A stretch of 64,000 nucleotides of DNA, taken from positions 60,206 to 124,205 of the forward strand of contig NZ_AUCU01000017.1 of NCBI RefSeq assembly GCF_000429925.1. The letters run 5' to 3'. The stretch is from Desulfatirhabdium butyrativorans DSM 18734 (GTDB taxonomy: Bacteria; Desulfobacterota; Desulfobacteria; Desulfobacterales; Desulfatirhabdiaceae). Positions 41,006 through 51,163 of the stretch are shown piece after piece. Under the pieces are notes generated by a model. The model searched no databases, was not told the DNA's origin, and saw nothing but the letters and a program-made list of their open reading frames with translations. Position 1 is the first letter of the stretch, and each line of letters opens with the position of its first letter. The position numbers and the translations under genes were made by a program.

Positions 41006-42307
41006 TCACGATTGCCCTGCAACCTCCCGCTCGTCGATCGGGATATACTTCTGAACCGTGTTCCCGATATAGATTTGCCGGGGCCTGCTCAAGCGCCATT
41101 TCGGATCATCGAGGCTTTCTTTCCACTGGGCTATCCAGCCGGGGAGACGGCCAATCGCGAACATGACGGTGAACATGTTGGTCGGGATTCCCATGGCCCG
41201 CAGCACAATACCGCTGTAAAAATCCACGTTCGGATACAGGTTGTGATCGATGAAATAGGAATCCTGCAAAGCAATCTCTTCCAGCTTCAACGCAATATCG
41301 AGAAGGGGATCGGAAATCTTGAGCTTTCGGAGCACTTTGTCGCACATGCGCTTCATGATCTTGGCCCTTGGGTCATAGGTCTTGTATACCCGATGACCAA
41401 AGCCCATGAGGCGGAATGGATCGTTCTTGTCCTTGGCGCGCATGACAGCCTTCTGAACGTCCCCCCCGTTTTTCTGGATATCCATCAGCATTTCAATAAC
41501 GGACTGGTTGGCCCCGCCGTGAAGCGGACCCCAGAGCGCGGAAATGCCGGCGGATATTGCCGCATAGATGTTCACCTTGCCGCTTCCGACCATGCGGACC
41601 GTGGATGTCGAGCAATTCTGCTCATGATCGGCATGAAGAACCCAAAATACATTCAGTGCTTCTACCAGAGTATCGTCAATACGATACGGTTTGACGGGAT
41701 TGTCGAACATCATGTTCAGAAAATTGGCGCAGTATGTCAGGTCCGGCCGCGGGTAGATGACCTTATGCCCCTTTGATATCTTGTAGGACATGGCCGCCAT
41801 CGTCCGGATCTTGGACATCAGCCGCGCAACGATCAGGTTGAGTTCCTCCTCGTTGGTAATGCTGTAAGCAGGATAGAAACTTCGCAGGGCGGTAACCATC
41901 GATGCAAGGATGCCCATCGGATGGGAAGCCCTCGGAAAGTTCTGGAAAAAAGCCTGCATGTCTTCATGAATCAGGGAGTTGTCGTTCAGGAGAACCGAAA
42001 AATGGTTCAATTCCCGACGTGTCGGCAATGCACCATGAATAAGCAGATATGCCGTTTCGGTAAAGATGGACTTTTCGGCCAGTTCCTCGATGGAATATCC
42101 CCTGTAACGCAGGATTCCCCGCTCTCCGTCCATGAATGTGATGGCGCTCTGGCAGCTTCCCGTATTGGCATAGCCCGGATCGAAGGTGATCAGACCCGTT
42201 TTCTGTCTCAGCTTGCCAATATCGATGGCCAATTCGCCTTCGGCACCTTCGATGAGAGGCAGTTCAATGCATTTATCCCGATAAATCAATTTGACGGTTT
42301 CGCTCAT
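41006..42307 (-). CDS. gltA: Citrate synthase
   Basis: 433 residues, the size of type II citrate synthases. Catalytic regions are NVFWVLHADHEQNCSTSTVR, ALWGPLHGGANQSVIEML (His), RLMGFGHRVYKTYDPRA (His) and NVDFYSGIVLRAMGIP (Asp). It condenses oxaloacetate and acetyl-CoA in the TCA cycle, which in this kind of organism may run oxidatively or for biosynthesis. It stands alone; 42308-42488 upstream holds nothing obvious. Confidence 0.95.
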   Translation of the reverse strand: MSETVKLIYRDKCIELPLIEGAEGELAIDIGKLRQKTGLITFDPGYANTGSCQSAITFMDGERGILRYRGYSIEELAEKSIFTETAYLLIHGALPTRRELNHFSVLLNDNSLIHEDMQAFFQNFPRASHPMGILASMVTALRSFYPAYSITNEEELNLIVARLMSKIRTMAAMSYKISKGHKVIYPRPDLTYCANFLNMMFDNPVKPYRIDDTLVEALNVFWVLHADHEQNCSTSTVRMVGSGKVNIYAAISAGISALWGPLHGGANQSVIEMLMDIQKNGGDVQKAVMRAKDKNDPFRLMGFGHRVYKTYDPRAKIMKRMCDKVLRKLKISDPLLDIALKLEEIALQDSYFIDHNLYPNVDFYSGIVLRAMGIPTNMFTVMFAIGRLPGWIAQWKESLDDPKWRLSRPRQIYIGNTVQKYIPIDEREVAGQS

Positions 42308-42488
42308 ATCTTACTCCAAAATCTGAAAACGAATTTTTCACCCAATCGCTGGTGGCTTCTGAAACAGCCTTCCCCCGATGCCGGCCAATGGCCGGGCGGG
42401 ATACTGTTGCTGGATGCCTCCCGCCAAAAGGGGGATTTCGCAGACAAGAATCGAAAGAAGGAAGCACTCCCGATTGCCAACGAAATCG

Positions 42489-44066
42489 TCAATACGTGAA
42501 ATCGAAGCCCATGTAGAGATCATGAAGGGCGGGCATGATGGATTCAGAGGCATCGCTGGCATTCGAGCGGATATCGTGCTGACCGACGATGTTGAATTGC
42601 CACCGATCGTTCAGTTGAATGCCAAGGCGCAATGCCATATCCCATGTGTTGAGGGAATCGGAAAATACCGATCTGGTGACATCCTCCTGATCGGCATAAT
42701 GGATCGCCATATTCAGGGAATATCGGTTTCCCAGGGGGTTGAGCTGCGTGTTCAGACCGAATGTTCTTTTGGGGACTTCATAGCCTTGCCAACGCTCCGC
42801 CGGGTAATCGTAGATGAGCACAGAGGGTGTGATGGTCAACCAGGAACTGGGCTGGAAATCTCCGGAAAGTTTGTATCCCAGGCGATTGAGGGGTAAAGAA
42901 GCATCATCTTTGGAATCGGTTTTTACAGAAGGTCGAAAATCGATTGCCCCAGATCGCAAATCAGCAGGATTGAGCCAGGCATATTGCGGATAAACAGATT
43001 CATGAATTGCTGCCACATTGAGTTTGAAAGCGTCGTTTGCGGCTTTTGCGGCATAGGAGATTTCCACATGGTGTGTGCGCTGGGCATCGAGATAGGCCAT
43101 GGCCTGCCTGTCGTTCAACCCCGGAAGCACATCTGATGAAGGCTGCCCTTTTTCAACCGGGATCTCGTTGCGCACGCTGGTGGAGAAATCATTTCTGGGT
43201 CCGATCGGTATATCCACACCGGCATCCATATCGAACGTTTCCTCAGGTCCCTTTCGATTGAATGCCATCACCCGCTTGGAGCCAACGAACCGCTTTTTCC
43301 AATAGTTTTCATCCAGGCTCGATATGGTCACTCCTTCGGAACTGCTGGCATGGACAAACTGGCCGTCTGAAAGGTACATGCCCACATGGTTGATGCGGTG
43401 ATTTTTGGGATTTCGGAAGAAGACCAGATCCCCTGGTTCCATTTCCTCTTCGTCCACCCGATGCAGGCTCGAAAACTGGTATTGGGCAAGGGAATTGTGC
43501 GGAAGCTGTATGCCAAAATAACTGCGATAAAACTGGCTGACAAATCCCGAACAATCCATACCCTGTCTGGAGGTTCCGTTCGGTCTATAGGGAATTCCGA
43601 GATAATTTTGAATTTTATCTTCGAATTGCTCATCCGACATTCCGTAGACATGCAGAATCGGCTGCGCCGAGTTTTCAAACTTTGTCGATTTCAAATGACT
43701 GATCGGACTTGGACAGGTTCCAGCCTTCGCAGTCTGTGTGTGAATGGAAGTCTTGTGATGTTCTGTCGTTTTGGCGTGATGATTGGTTTTCGGTATCCTG
43801 GCTGTCTTTGCGGGCTTGGCGTGTTTCAGGATTTTGGTTGTTTTCAGTGACTTTACAGGCTTCGTTTTGCCCATTGAAATGGAAGGGCACAGAATCATCA
43901 TGAAGATGCAGACCGCCATGGCAGTCCATACCGTCGAATTGCAGCGAATATTATCATGTATCATACGCATTTTCCCATTGGATTCCCCCGGCGAAGATGC
44001 CGGAAAAATCGTTTGCATCCGGGCACCGGCGGAAAGCATCGGAGGGAAGCTTATCCGTTCCGGCAT
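42489..44066 (-). CDS. NlpC/P60 hydrolase with beta-barrel-like C-terminal region
   Basis: 525 residues from the ATG at 44066, which has an ideal ggag site 6 bases upstream; a start at 43970 is possible. A hydrophobic stretch (TVWTAMAVCIFMMILCPS) acts as export signal, then a Lys/Thr/His-rich linker. The NlpC/P60 domain has Cys in GMDCSGFVSQFY, His in HRINHVGMYLSDG and HASSSEGV, so it can cleave cell-wall peptides. From about residue 330 the sequence alternates in short amphipathic strands (LGYKLSGDFQPSSWLTITPS, YSLNMAIHYAD) and ends FDFTY, like an outer-membrane barrel end. The combination is unusual. Confidence 0.75.
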   Translation of the reverse strand: MPERISFPPMLSAGARMQTIFPASSPGESNGKMRMIHDNIRCNSTVWTAMAVCIFMMILCPSISMGKTKPVKSLKTTKILKHAKPAKTARIPKTNHHAKTTEHHKTSIHTQTAKAGTCPSPISHLKSTKFENSAQPILHVYGMSDEQFEDKIQNYLGIPYRPNGTSRQGMDCSGFVSQFYRSYFGIQLPHNSLAQYQFSSLHRVDEEEMEPGDLVFFRNPKNHRINHVGMYLSDGQFVHASSSEGVTISSLDENYWKKRFVGSKRVMAFNRKGPEETFDMDAGVDIPIGPRNDFSTSVRNEIPVEKGQPSSDVLPGLNDRQAMAYLDAQRTHHVEISYAAKAANDAFKLNVAAIHESVYPQYAWLNPADLRSGAIDFRPSVKTDSKDDASLPLNRLGYKLSGDFQPSSWLTITPSVLIYDYPAERWQGYEVPKRTFGLNTQLNPLGNRYSLNMAIHYADQEDVTRSVFSDSLNTWDMALRLGIQLNDRWQFNIVGQHDIRSNASDASESIMPALHDLYMGFDFTY

Positions 44067-44350
44067 TCATTTCTCCTTCAATATCATATTCTTGCTATAA
44101 AGCTGGCGATTCGCCCCCGATTAAAAAGACTTTACCCCCCCTTGTTGCAGACAGGTGAATCGCTGATTGAATGCCTTTATCGCACCCCGAACCTGCTTGT
44201 CAACCCCAAAGCGGGATGTGCGGGTGAGCGATACGACATCGAACGAAAGACCCCTTTCGGGTGCAACCTGAGCCGGAGGGCATGCTGTATCGCAAAATTG
44301 CCTGCCCTCCGGCGGCGTGCCGCTCCGAAGAGGGGATTTTCGTTCCGTCG
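44067..44350. other. Gene-free intergenic region with dispersed repeat
   Basis: No gene is visible. Bases 44263-44290 (caacctgagccggag...) match, inverted, the segment near 24087-24117. Several short GC-rich palindromes follow. Confidence 0.4.
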
Positions 44351-45688
44351 CTATCGTATCCTGCTTCCATGGCGATCCGGCATCGCAGACAGCCGATACA
44401 CCCGATCGATTCGAATGGTCAGCACATCAAACAACCATTTTCCTCCGTAATAGAGCATTCCCCGCTGCAGCAGAAACCATCCGGTCTGCCAGGCGATGGC
44501 CGCAGGGCTGGCCCGTCTGGCCATCCGATAGACGGTCAAAGGCAGACTGGCCCACTGATAGATATCCCATGCCTGACGGATACCTTTTGCAGACATTCGG
44601 GTAATCGGTGAATCGGCCCATTGACCCAAATGCATCAGTGTCGCCAATCGGACACCATGCAATCTTCTGAAAATCCCAAATCTTTCGGTTTCAGCCAGAT
44701 ATTGCAGAAGGCCTCCCGTTTCCTGCAGCAAAATGATGATCAATGCTTCCTCATCGGCGCAATCGCTGTTTGGAAAATAAACGGATGCCTTGTGTTGGAT
44801 CACCTCCCAAACGGCGGATTTCCATTGCGTCCAGTTCGGTGAGCGAACCCATAGCCGCCCCTTGAGCAGACGCGACCGGATGGCGAGCAGTTGTGTATCC
44901 AGAGGTGGTTCTTCGGTGTTGTCCATCTGTTTCATTTCTTCCAGAACGGCTTCCATTTGCCGTTCTGTCGGCATCTGCTCACACAGCCGCCGATCATCGC
45001 CGTAAGCCATCAGCGCGTTCCGTCCGACAAACAACGTCATATCGACCAGAAAAAATCGCAAGGTTCTCCGATAGATCCATTGATTCATCCCCCGGATCGC
45101 CCAGGACAGTGGATCCATCAGCACAAGGAGCCGCAGATCGTTGAGACGGTGCAGCAAAATCCGATGGCGGATGGAAAATCGGATCAGCGGGTGATTGCGG
45201 ATGCTCTGGTAACCGGCTATCGCTTGTCGAAAATGCCGTATCCGGATCCTTTTCAACCGGGAGAAAACGGGTCTTTCCAGAATTTCTCGAAGATGGCAGG
45301 AGATCGTATTGGCGCAGTACAGCAGACTTCCAACGGTAACCATAAGCTCGGGCTGCTCGGTTTCCGGATGAAAGCAGGCAGCGATGGAACGAAGGAAAGC
45401 GGGAAAGTCGGAAACGACCGAAAGACCGGTGGATGCCTCTCGCCATACCAGATCGCAGCGCCGCCAAACCACATCGATAGCCGCCTTCATGGGTTCATCG
45501 GCATCGTTGGCGCTGTCCCTGAGCGACTGCAATTCCTGACGGATGGATCGCCGCCAGTGAAACATTCCCCGAAGCTTCCAGCTCGCCAGAAGAATCAGCC
45601 CGGCAACGATCACCAGTATGCAGAGCAGGATCCATCGCACCAGGATCAGCGCAAACGAAATCGCTTCATGTAACGACAAACTTTCCAT
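44351..45688 (-). CDS. Uncharacterised membrane-anchored protein
   Basis: 445 residues that I cannot place in a family. The N-terminal segment ALILVRWILLCILVIVAGLILLA is a clear membrane anchor. The rest is strongly basic and helical with many Arg and Trp residues (VWRRCDLVWREA, RIRIRHFRQAIAGY), and a weak second hydrophobic region lies near LFVGRNALMAYG. It is divergent from holA and its 5' end lies close to it, so it may share the promoter region. No motif for an enzyme is seen. Confidence 0.6.
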   Translation of the reverse strand: MESLSLHEAISFALILVRWILLCILVIVAGLILLASWKLRGMFHWRRSIRQELQSLRDSANDADEPMKAAIDVVWRRCDLVWREASTGLSVVSDFPAFLRSIAACFHPETEQPELMVTVGSLLYCANTISCHLREILERPVFSRLKRIRIRHFRQAIAGYQSIRNHPLIRFSIRHRILLHRLNDLRLLVLMDPLSWAIRGMNQWIYRRTLRFFLVDMTLFVGRNALMAYGDDRRLCEQMPTERQMEAVLEEMKQMDNTEEPPLDTQLLAIRSRLLKGRLWVRSPNWTQWKSAVWEVIQHKASVYFPNSDCADEEALIIILLQETGGLLQYLAETERFGIFRRLHGVRLATLMHLGQWADSPITRMSAKGIRQAWDIYQWASLPLTVYRMARRASPAAIAWQTGWFLLQRGMLYYGGKWLFDVLTIRIDRVYRLSAMPDRHGSRIR

Positions 45689-45785
45689 TTCCGACGGATT
45701 CTGTTATGAATTTCAGGAACGAAGAACTTCCGATAAACCCGTCAAAAATCCGGGCGGATACCAACCTCATCAGGATATTTTCCCT

Positions 45786-47270
45786 ATGGCCGAGCTGTTC
45801 TATCGAGCGTTTCCATCATACCTGAAATCGCTTCATCAGGACAAGGACGCAAGTCCTTTTGCACCGGTGTATCTGTTGCATGGTGATGAAATGCTCTACA
45901 AATCGGCGCTGGATGATTTGCTTGACACGATGATGACTCCCGAAGACCGAATTACGCGGTTCGAATCCATGGAAGGCATCGCGGAAAACCTTTTCAGAGC
46001 CATCGAATCGATCCAGACGTTTTCGTTTTTTCCCGGCATCAAGGTCATCGGCTTTCTCGACACAAACATTTTTACAGAGCATCAGGAGCCATCCAAAACC
46101 TTCTCGAAGCTGCAGGAGGCCCTTTCCAGACAAGACTCCCGAAGTGCCGCCCATCATCTCGGAAAGCTTCTGGATGCCAGATCCCTCACTTTGGATTCGG
46201 CTGAATCCGACATTCTGGCGATTTTTACCGAATTCGGCATGAGCGAGAAGGACAGGTCCCTTCTTTCAGAGCTTCTCGCTTACGCCCGACAGCATCGTAG
46301 CGGCGATGGAATGGATTCGGCCATCCAACTGCTTGAAAAAGAGCTGATGCGCGGATTTCCCGAAGGCCATCACCTGATCCTGACTGCAGAAGCTATCGAT
46401 CGGCGCAAATCCCTCTACAAACGCATTCTGGAAAAAGGCGTCGTTGTCGATTGCAGCGTCCCGAAGGACGTTTCGACAAAGGCTTCCCGTCAGGCCATGG
46501 AACCGATTGTGGATGGCGAAATCCAGCGGGTCCTTTCCGGTCACGGGAAACGGCTCTCCGGCCAGGCAAAGGCCGCGCTCATCGAGAAAACGGGTTATCA
46601 TTTGCGCACAATCGCCTCGGAATTGGCCAAACTCGTGCAATATACCGGGAACCGCAAGGAAATCACGGCTGAAGATATCCGCCAGGCGGTCACCCGCTCC
46701 AAAACAGACCCCATCTATGTCTTTACCAATGCGCTTACCGATAAAAACCTGCCCCAGGCCCTCTCAGCCCTCGATGCCCTGCTCAACGGCGACCTCTTCC
46801 CGCCACAGATCATCGCGGCCATGCACAATCAGGTGCGTAAAATGATCGTTATCCGATCCTTTCTCGACAAGACCGGAGTTCAAGGTGATATGGATTTCAA
46901 CACATTTCAGAATCGGATCCTCCCGCAAATTCAGGCATTCGACGATGCGCTGCAACTTCAGGTCAGCCAGTGGCATGCCATGCTTTCACCGCCGGATGAG
47001 CATCCACCATCAAGGAAATCGAAAAAAACGGCGGATTCATCCCGCAAGACCGAGTCTGTTCCGGGTCTCATGAAAAAAGGGCAAAATCCCTATCCGGTGT
47101 TTCTCTTGCTGAACAAAGTGCACCGTTTCACCTTGGCTCGTCTGGTGCGACTGCTTCAATTGCTGGGAGAAGCGGATGAAAAACTGAAATCCGGGACGCT
47201 TCATCCGCGGGCCGTCCTGGAGCATGTCGTTATGGCCTTCTGTATCGATGATGCTGCATTGACACCATAA
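45786..47270 (+). CDS. holA: DNA polymerase III subunit delta
   Basis: 494 residues from MAELFYRAFPSYLKSL; the longer frame to 45618 lacks a site. Family text includes APVYLLHGDEMLYKSALDDLL, IKVIGFLDTN, HHLILTAEAIDRRKSLYK, RTIASELAKLVQYTGNRKEITAEDI and the C-terminal VFLLLNKVHRF helices. HolA opens the beta clamp in the clamp loader. It is longer than the usual ~340 residues because of inserts near 90-150 and 400-440. pyk follows after 15 bases. Confidence 0.85.
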   Translation: MAELFYRAFPSYLKSLHQDKDASPFAPVYLLHGDEMLYKSALDDLLDTMMTPEDRITRFESMEGIAENLFRAIESIQTFSFFPGIKVIGFLDTNIFTEHQEPSKTFSKLQEALSRQDSRSAAHHLGKLLDARSLTLDSAESDILAIFTEFGMSEKDRSLLSELLAYARQHRSGDGMDSAIQLLEKELMRGFPEGHHLILTAEAIDRRKSLYKRILEKGVVVDCSVPKDVSTKASRQAMEPIVDGEIQRVLSGHGKRLSGQAKAALIEKTGYHLRTIASELAKLVQYTGNRKEITAEDIRQAVTRSKTDPIYVFTNALTDKNLPQALSALDALLNGDLFPPQIIAAMHNQVRKMIVIRSFLDKTGVQGDMDFNTFQNRILPQIQAFDDALQLQVSQWHAMLSPPDEHPPSRKSKKTADSSRKTESVPGLMKKGQNPYPVFLLLNKVHRFTLARLVRLLQLLGEADEKLKSGTLHPRAVLEHVVMAFCIDDAALTP

Positions 47271-47285
47271 GAAAGGATCACCGCC

Positions 47286-48695
47286 ATGATGCGTAAAACC
47301 AAGATCGTCTGCACGATAGGACCTGCAAGCCGAGACCCGAAAATACTCGAAACGCTGATCCAGGAAGGCATGCAGGTGGCCAGGCTCAATTTCTCTCACG
47401 GCACCCATGCCGAGCACCTGGAAATGCTGACGCACATCCGCGCCATCTCCGATCAGCTTCAGCGCCCGGTTGCCGTGCTGCAGGATTTGTGCGGGCCCAA
47501 AATTCGCGTGGGCCAAATCGCCGATAACGGCATTCGGCTGGTTCCCGGCCAATCGATCATCCTCCGATCCGAAGAGGATACGCCGGCGCCCAAAGATCGA
47601 ATTCCGGTTTCCTATCCTTCGCTTGCAGAAGATGTCCGGCCAGGCGATCGTATTTTGCTCTCCGATGGGATGATGGAAATTCAGGTCGAACGGATCGAAG
47701 GACTGGATGTTTTCTGCAAGGTCATCACCGGAGGGCTCCTGAGCTCGCACAAAGGCGTCAATCTGGTGACCGGAACCTTTCATGCGCCATCCCTGACGGA
47801 AAAGGACAAGGACGATCTTGCCTTCGGACTGGCGCACGGCGTCGATTTCGTGGCGCTTTCCTTCGTCCGGAAAGCTGCAGACATTCTGGATGTGAAACAG
47901 CGGATTCAGCAGGCAGGAAAGAACGTTCCCGTCATTGCCAAGATCGAAAAACACGAGGCCATCGATGCCATCGATGCCATCGTTGCGGCATCGGACGGCA
48001 TCATGGTAGCCCGAGGGGATCTGGGCGTCGAAATCCCCCTCGAGCGCGTCCCGCACATTCAGAAAGAACTCGTTCGAAAAGCCCGGCATGCCGGAAAACC
48101 GGTGATCATCGCCACACAGATGCTGCGCTCCATGGTCGACAGCCCGAGGCCAACCCGGGCAGAGGCTTCGGATGTGGCCAATGCGGTTCTGGACGGGGCC
48201 GATGCCATCATGCTCTCCGAGGAATCGGCAAGCGGCAATTATCCGGTGGAGGCCGTTCGCTTCATGAGCCGGATCGCATCCAATGCCGAGGCTTATTATC
48301 CCTATCGCAGCGGGCTGGACACCACACCCGAAAAGGAAATCTCCGAATCCGTCGCCTTCGCCTCCTGCACCATCGCCGAACATCTGGATGCTGCAGGCAT
48401 CGTCACGCCAACCCGATCGGGACTCACGGCCATGCAGGTCGCCCGATACCGACCCAGGCAGCCGATTCTCGCGCTCTCACCCGAGCTGGAAAGCATCCGG
48501 AAACTCTGTCTCGTCTGGGGATGTATTCCGATCTGGGTGCCGGATGCCACGGCTGAAGACGAGGCCGTCAGGAAAGCCAGCCAGATCGTCCTGGATGCGG
48601 GACTCGGAAAACCCGGCGATTTGATGGTTTTTACCGCCGGATATCCGGTGTGGGTTTCCGGATTGACCAACATGCTCCATGTCAAACGGTTGTAA
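47286..48695 (+). CDS. pyk: Pyruvate kinase
   Basis: 469 residues, full length. KTKIVCTIGPASRDP, VARLNFSHGTHAEH, VAVLQDLCGPKIRVG, IAKIEKHEAIDAIDAIV and MVARGDLGVEIPLERVP are diagnostic; metal and phosphoenolpyruvate ligands are in place. The C-terminal allosteric domain is complete (FTAGYPVWVSG). It makes ATP and pyruvate from phosphoenolpyruvate in the cytosol. Convergent with the transporter gene, 6 bases between stops. Confidence 0.95.
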   Translation: MMRKTKIVCTIGPASRDPKILETLIQEGMQVARLNFSHGTHAEHLEMLTHIRAISDQLQRPVAVLQDLCGPKIRVGQIADNGIRLVPGQSIILRSEEDTPAPKDRIPVSYPSLAEDVRPGDRILLSDGMMEIQVERIEGLDVFCKVITGGLLSSHKGVNLVTGTFHAPSLTEKDKDDLAFGLAHGVDFVALSFVRKAADILDVKQRIQQAGKNVPVIAKIEKHEAIDAIDAIVAASDGIMVARGDLGVEIPLERVPHIQKELVRKARHAGKPVIIATQMLRSMVDSPRPTRAEASDVANAVLDGADAIMLSEESASGNYPVEAVRFMSRIASNAEAYYPYRSGLDTTPEKEISESVAFASCTIAEHLDAAGIVTPTRSGLTAMQVARYRPRQPILALSPELESIRKLCLVWGCIPIWVPDATAEDEAVRKASQIVLDAGLGKPGDLMVFTAGYPVWVSGLTNMLHVKRL

Positions 48696-48701
48696 GTTGG
48701 T

Positions 48702-49637
48702 TCATCCGGCAATTTTCATCCAGAACACATAGGTCAGCGCCGAAAGCAGGGTATTGATGGAAATGGCTGCAACGGCCAGCTCCGTATCCCCATCGATTTC
48801 CCGGGCCATCACGTATGCAAGGGTCGCCGTAGGCGCGGCCAGAAGGATCAGCGCAGGCATATAGCTTTGGGGCGCTTTTCCCATCAGTTGAAAACCGAGG
48901 AATCCCGCGGCAGGCATCACCATGAGCTTCAAGGCGCCACTGCCCAGCGCGGCGGCCAGTTTGAGCCACACCACATCGAAGCTCAGGGAGGCGCCGATAA
49001 TCAGCAGAGCGAGCGGCAGCGACATGCCCGCCAGAATCTGAAGGGACTGATCGATGATTTTGGGAATCGGTACACCCAGCCAGGAAACGAGCATCCCCGC
49101 CATCGATGAAAAAATGACCGGATTCCCCAAAATCCGTTTCAGGATCACCCTGCTGTTTCCCTTGATTTCGGGACGATCCGAAAAGAACTGCAGGATGAAC
49201 ACCGCCAGGATGTTCTGCAGGATCATGATGAAGCCCGCATAAATGCTGGCCTTGGTGAGCCCGGCCTGGCCCAGCGCGTAATAGGATACGGCAAGACCGA
49301 TGTATCCGAGATTGCCGTGGCAGGATGTTTGGACGAAAGTTCCTCTTCCGGAAAATTTTCCCGGTTCCCGGGGGGAAATCAGGAAAGCCAGCCCCCAGGA
49401 AAGCAGAAACACGACGAAAATGGCTGCCAGACTGATCGAAAGAATCCCCAGATCGAACTCCTGATGCAGGGAAGCCTTCGAAATGGACCGGAAGATGATT
49501 GCCGGAATGGCGATATAGAAAACGAGGCGATTGGCAGGCGCCAGGAATTCCGTGGGAACGAACCCCATTTTCCGGGCAGCAAGTCCGAGCAAAATAATCA
49601 CGAAAATCGGGGCGATGGTAGCCAGGATTTCAATCAT
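48702..49637 (-). CDS. AEC family transporter
   Basis: 311 residues from MIEILATIAPIFVIILLGL; the start overlaps the upstream stop (ATGA). About ten hydrophobic spans and the two halves related by sequence (ILLGLAARKMGFVPTEF, LPLALLIIGASLSFD) mark the auxin-efflux-carrier family, which in bacteria exports or imports carboxylates or amino acids. The substrate is open. It is co-translated with the DMT transporter. Confidence 0.85.
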   Translation of the reverse strand: MIEILATIAPIFVIILLGLAARKMGFVPTEFLAPANRLVFYIAIPAIIFRSISKASLHQEFDLGILSISLAAIFVVFLLSWGLAFLISPREPGKFSGRGTFVQTSCHGNLGYIGLAVSYYALGQAGLTKASIYAGFIMILQNILAVFILQFFSDRPEIKGNSRVILKRILGNPVIFSSMAGMLVSWLGVPIPKIIDQSLQILAGMSLPLALLIIGASLSFDVVWLKLAAALGSGALKLMVMPAAGFLGFQLMGKAPQSYMPALILLAAPTATLAYVMAREIDGDTELAVAAISINTLLSALTYVFWMKIAG

Positions 49638-50596
49638 TTCCGAATGCTTCCCGTATTTTCCAGAACGACGATCAGGACGGCAGCCAAAACGGCCACGCTG
49701 CCCAGCCCTGCCATGAGGCTGAGACGCTCCTGCCACCAGAAATAGGCGATGATGGTGGTGAAAACCGGTTCGAACGTCGCGGCAATGCTGGCCCGGCCGG
49801 CTTCGAGATGTCTGAGACTCGCATAGTAACAACTGTTGGCGCCATAGGTGCATACCAGGGAGAGCAGGACCAGCGACATCCAGGCCATGGCGCTCTTGTG
49901 CGAAAAGGTCACAAAGGGCAGCAGACCTGCGATGCCGATCGGCAGCAGGTACAGAAACAGATTGGCGGAGCTGTATCCTTTGGAAAAACGTTTTCCGAAC
50001 AGATAATAGAGCGAATAGCAGAATCCGGAAACAAGCCCCCAGAACACGGCCGATCCGGAAAATGCGCTTCCAGGCAGACTGGTCCCGCCAAGCGAAATGG
50101 CCCCCACCCCAGAGAGCGTCATGACAAGAGCCAGCAGTTTTACCCGCGTGATGGCCTCATCGAAAAAAAACCGGGCAAAAATCGTCACCCATGCGGGCGC
50201 CGTATACAGCAGCACCGATGCGAGCGCTGCGCCGCCTTGCTGGACGGCAAGCTGGTAGGCGACATAAAACAGGGATACCCCGCTCAACCCAAAAACCAGC
50301 AGATAGGGAAGGTCCTGCCTGTTGACATGCGTCTGGCCGGAGATCGCGGCATGCAGGGCAAACAGGCACCAGGAAAAAACCGCCCGCCAGAAAGCCACTT
50401 CAAGCGGTAAAAGCCCTTCCCGAAACGCCAGTTTCGACAATGGCCCGATCAGGCTCCACAGCAATGCGGCCGAAATGATCCACATATAGCCCAAGGCAGC
50501 AATTCCATGGCGATTCACGACAGACCCGGTGGAAGGCCCGGTCTCGGTAGAACGCTCAATTGGTCCGCCTGCAATCTGCGTATTTTGGTTGTCCAT
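49634..50596 (-). CDS. DMT family (EamA) transporter
   Basis: 320 residues with about ten hydrophobic spans in two EamA repeats: AALLWSLIGPLSKLAFREGLLPLEVAFWR and VFWGLVSGFCYSLYYLFGKRF, each followed by FEPV/APAW-type ends (EPVFTTIIAYFWWQE). Likely a metabolite or amino-acid exporter of the inner membrane. The first 30 residues are polar. Ribosome site weak. Confidence 0.85.
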   Translation of the reverse strand: MDNQNTQIAGGPIERSTETGPSTGSVVNRHGIAALGYMWIISAALLWSLIGPLSKLAFREGLLPLEVAFWRAVFSWCLFALHAAISGQTHVNRQDLPYLLVFGLSGVSLFYVAYQLAVQQGGAALASVLLYTAPAWVTIFARFFFDEAITRVKLLALVMTLSGVGAISLGGTSLPGSAFSGSAVFWGLVSGFCYSLYYLFGKRFSKGYSSANLFLYLLPIGIAGLLPFVTFSHKSAMAWMSLVLLSLVCTYGANSCYYASLRHLEAGRASIAATFEPVFTTIIAYFWWQERLSLMAGLGSVAVLAAVLIVVLENTGSIRK

Positions 50597-50784
50597 ATTC
50601 GTTGTTTCATGGTAGGAATGAGGAGATCGGCAATCGATTGGCCCGATGGCCTCGCCAATCTATCTTTCATGCGTTGAAAAGTCAAAACCTGATGGACGCG
50701 CAACAATTCGTTATTCCGAACGAGAACATGCACGGATTTTTGGCTGGTTGCGCGCTCATCCCCTTATCGTCCAAGAGGTTACGG

Positions 50785-51000
50785 ATGCCTTCCACAAACC
50801 CTTCTCAGACTCAATCGATCGATGCAATCGTCTCCAGCATTCTTGCGCGGGCGGAATCGACGTCAGGCCAGGATCGGCCCGCACAAATTCACTCGGTTCT
50901 GATGGATGTCATGACAAGGCTTGCTCCAGTGCTGAAAAGCGAGCGGGAAGCCTGTAGAACTTCATCGACATGCCCAAAGGCATCCACCTGCGACGGGTAG
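50785..51000 (+). CDS. Small uncharacterised protein
   Basis: 71 residues from MPSTNPSQTQSIDAIVSS, with an agagg site 6-7 bases before the ATG. Content: a helical middle (SVLMDVMTRLAPVLKSERE) and a cysteine at each end of the tail (CRTSSTCPKASTCDG). No family recognised. It lies 163 bases before the CHASE4 kinase gene; the rest of 50597-51163 shows no other gene. Confidence 0.35.
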   Translation: MPSTNPSQTQSIDAIVSSILARAESTSGQDRPAQIHSVLMDVMTRLAPVLKSEREACRTSSTCPKASTCDG

Positions 51001-51163
51001 TATTTTCATTTTGCGATCAAAAGGATATTCCGGCGCCTCGAAATCTTGAGCCTACAGATCACAGGCTCGCGGCAAACCCTTTGCGGGTGCGGGGATGCGT
51101 ACGTTTCCGCTTCCCTGCAGCGCAAGGCATTTCAGAGACGCTCCGGGGGCGCTACGGAGGCCC

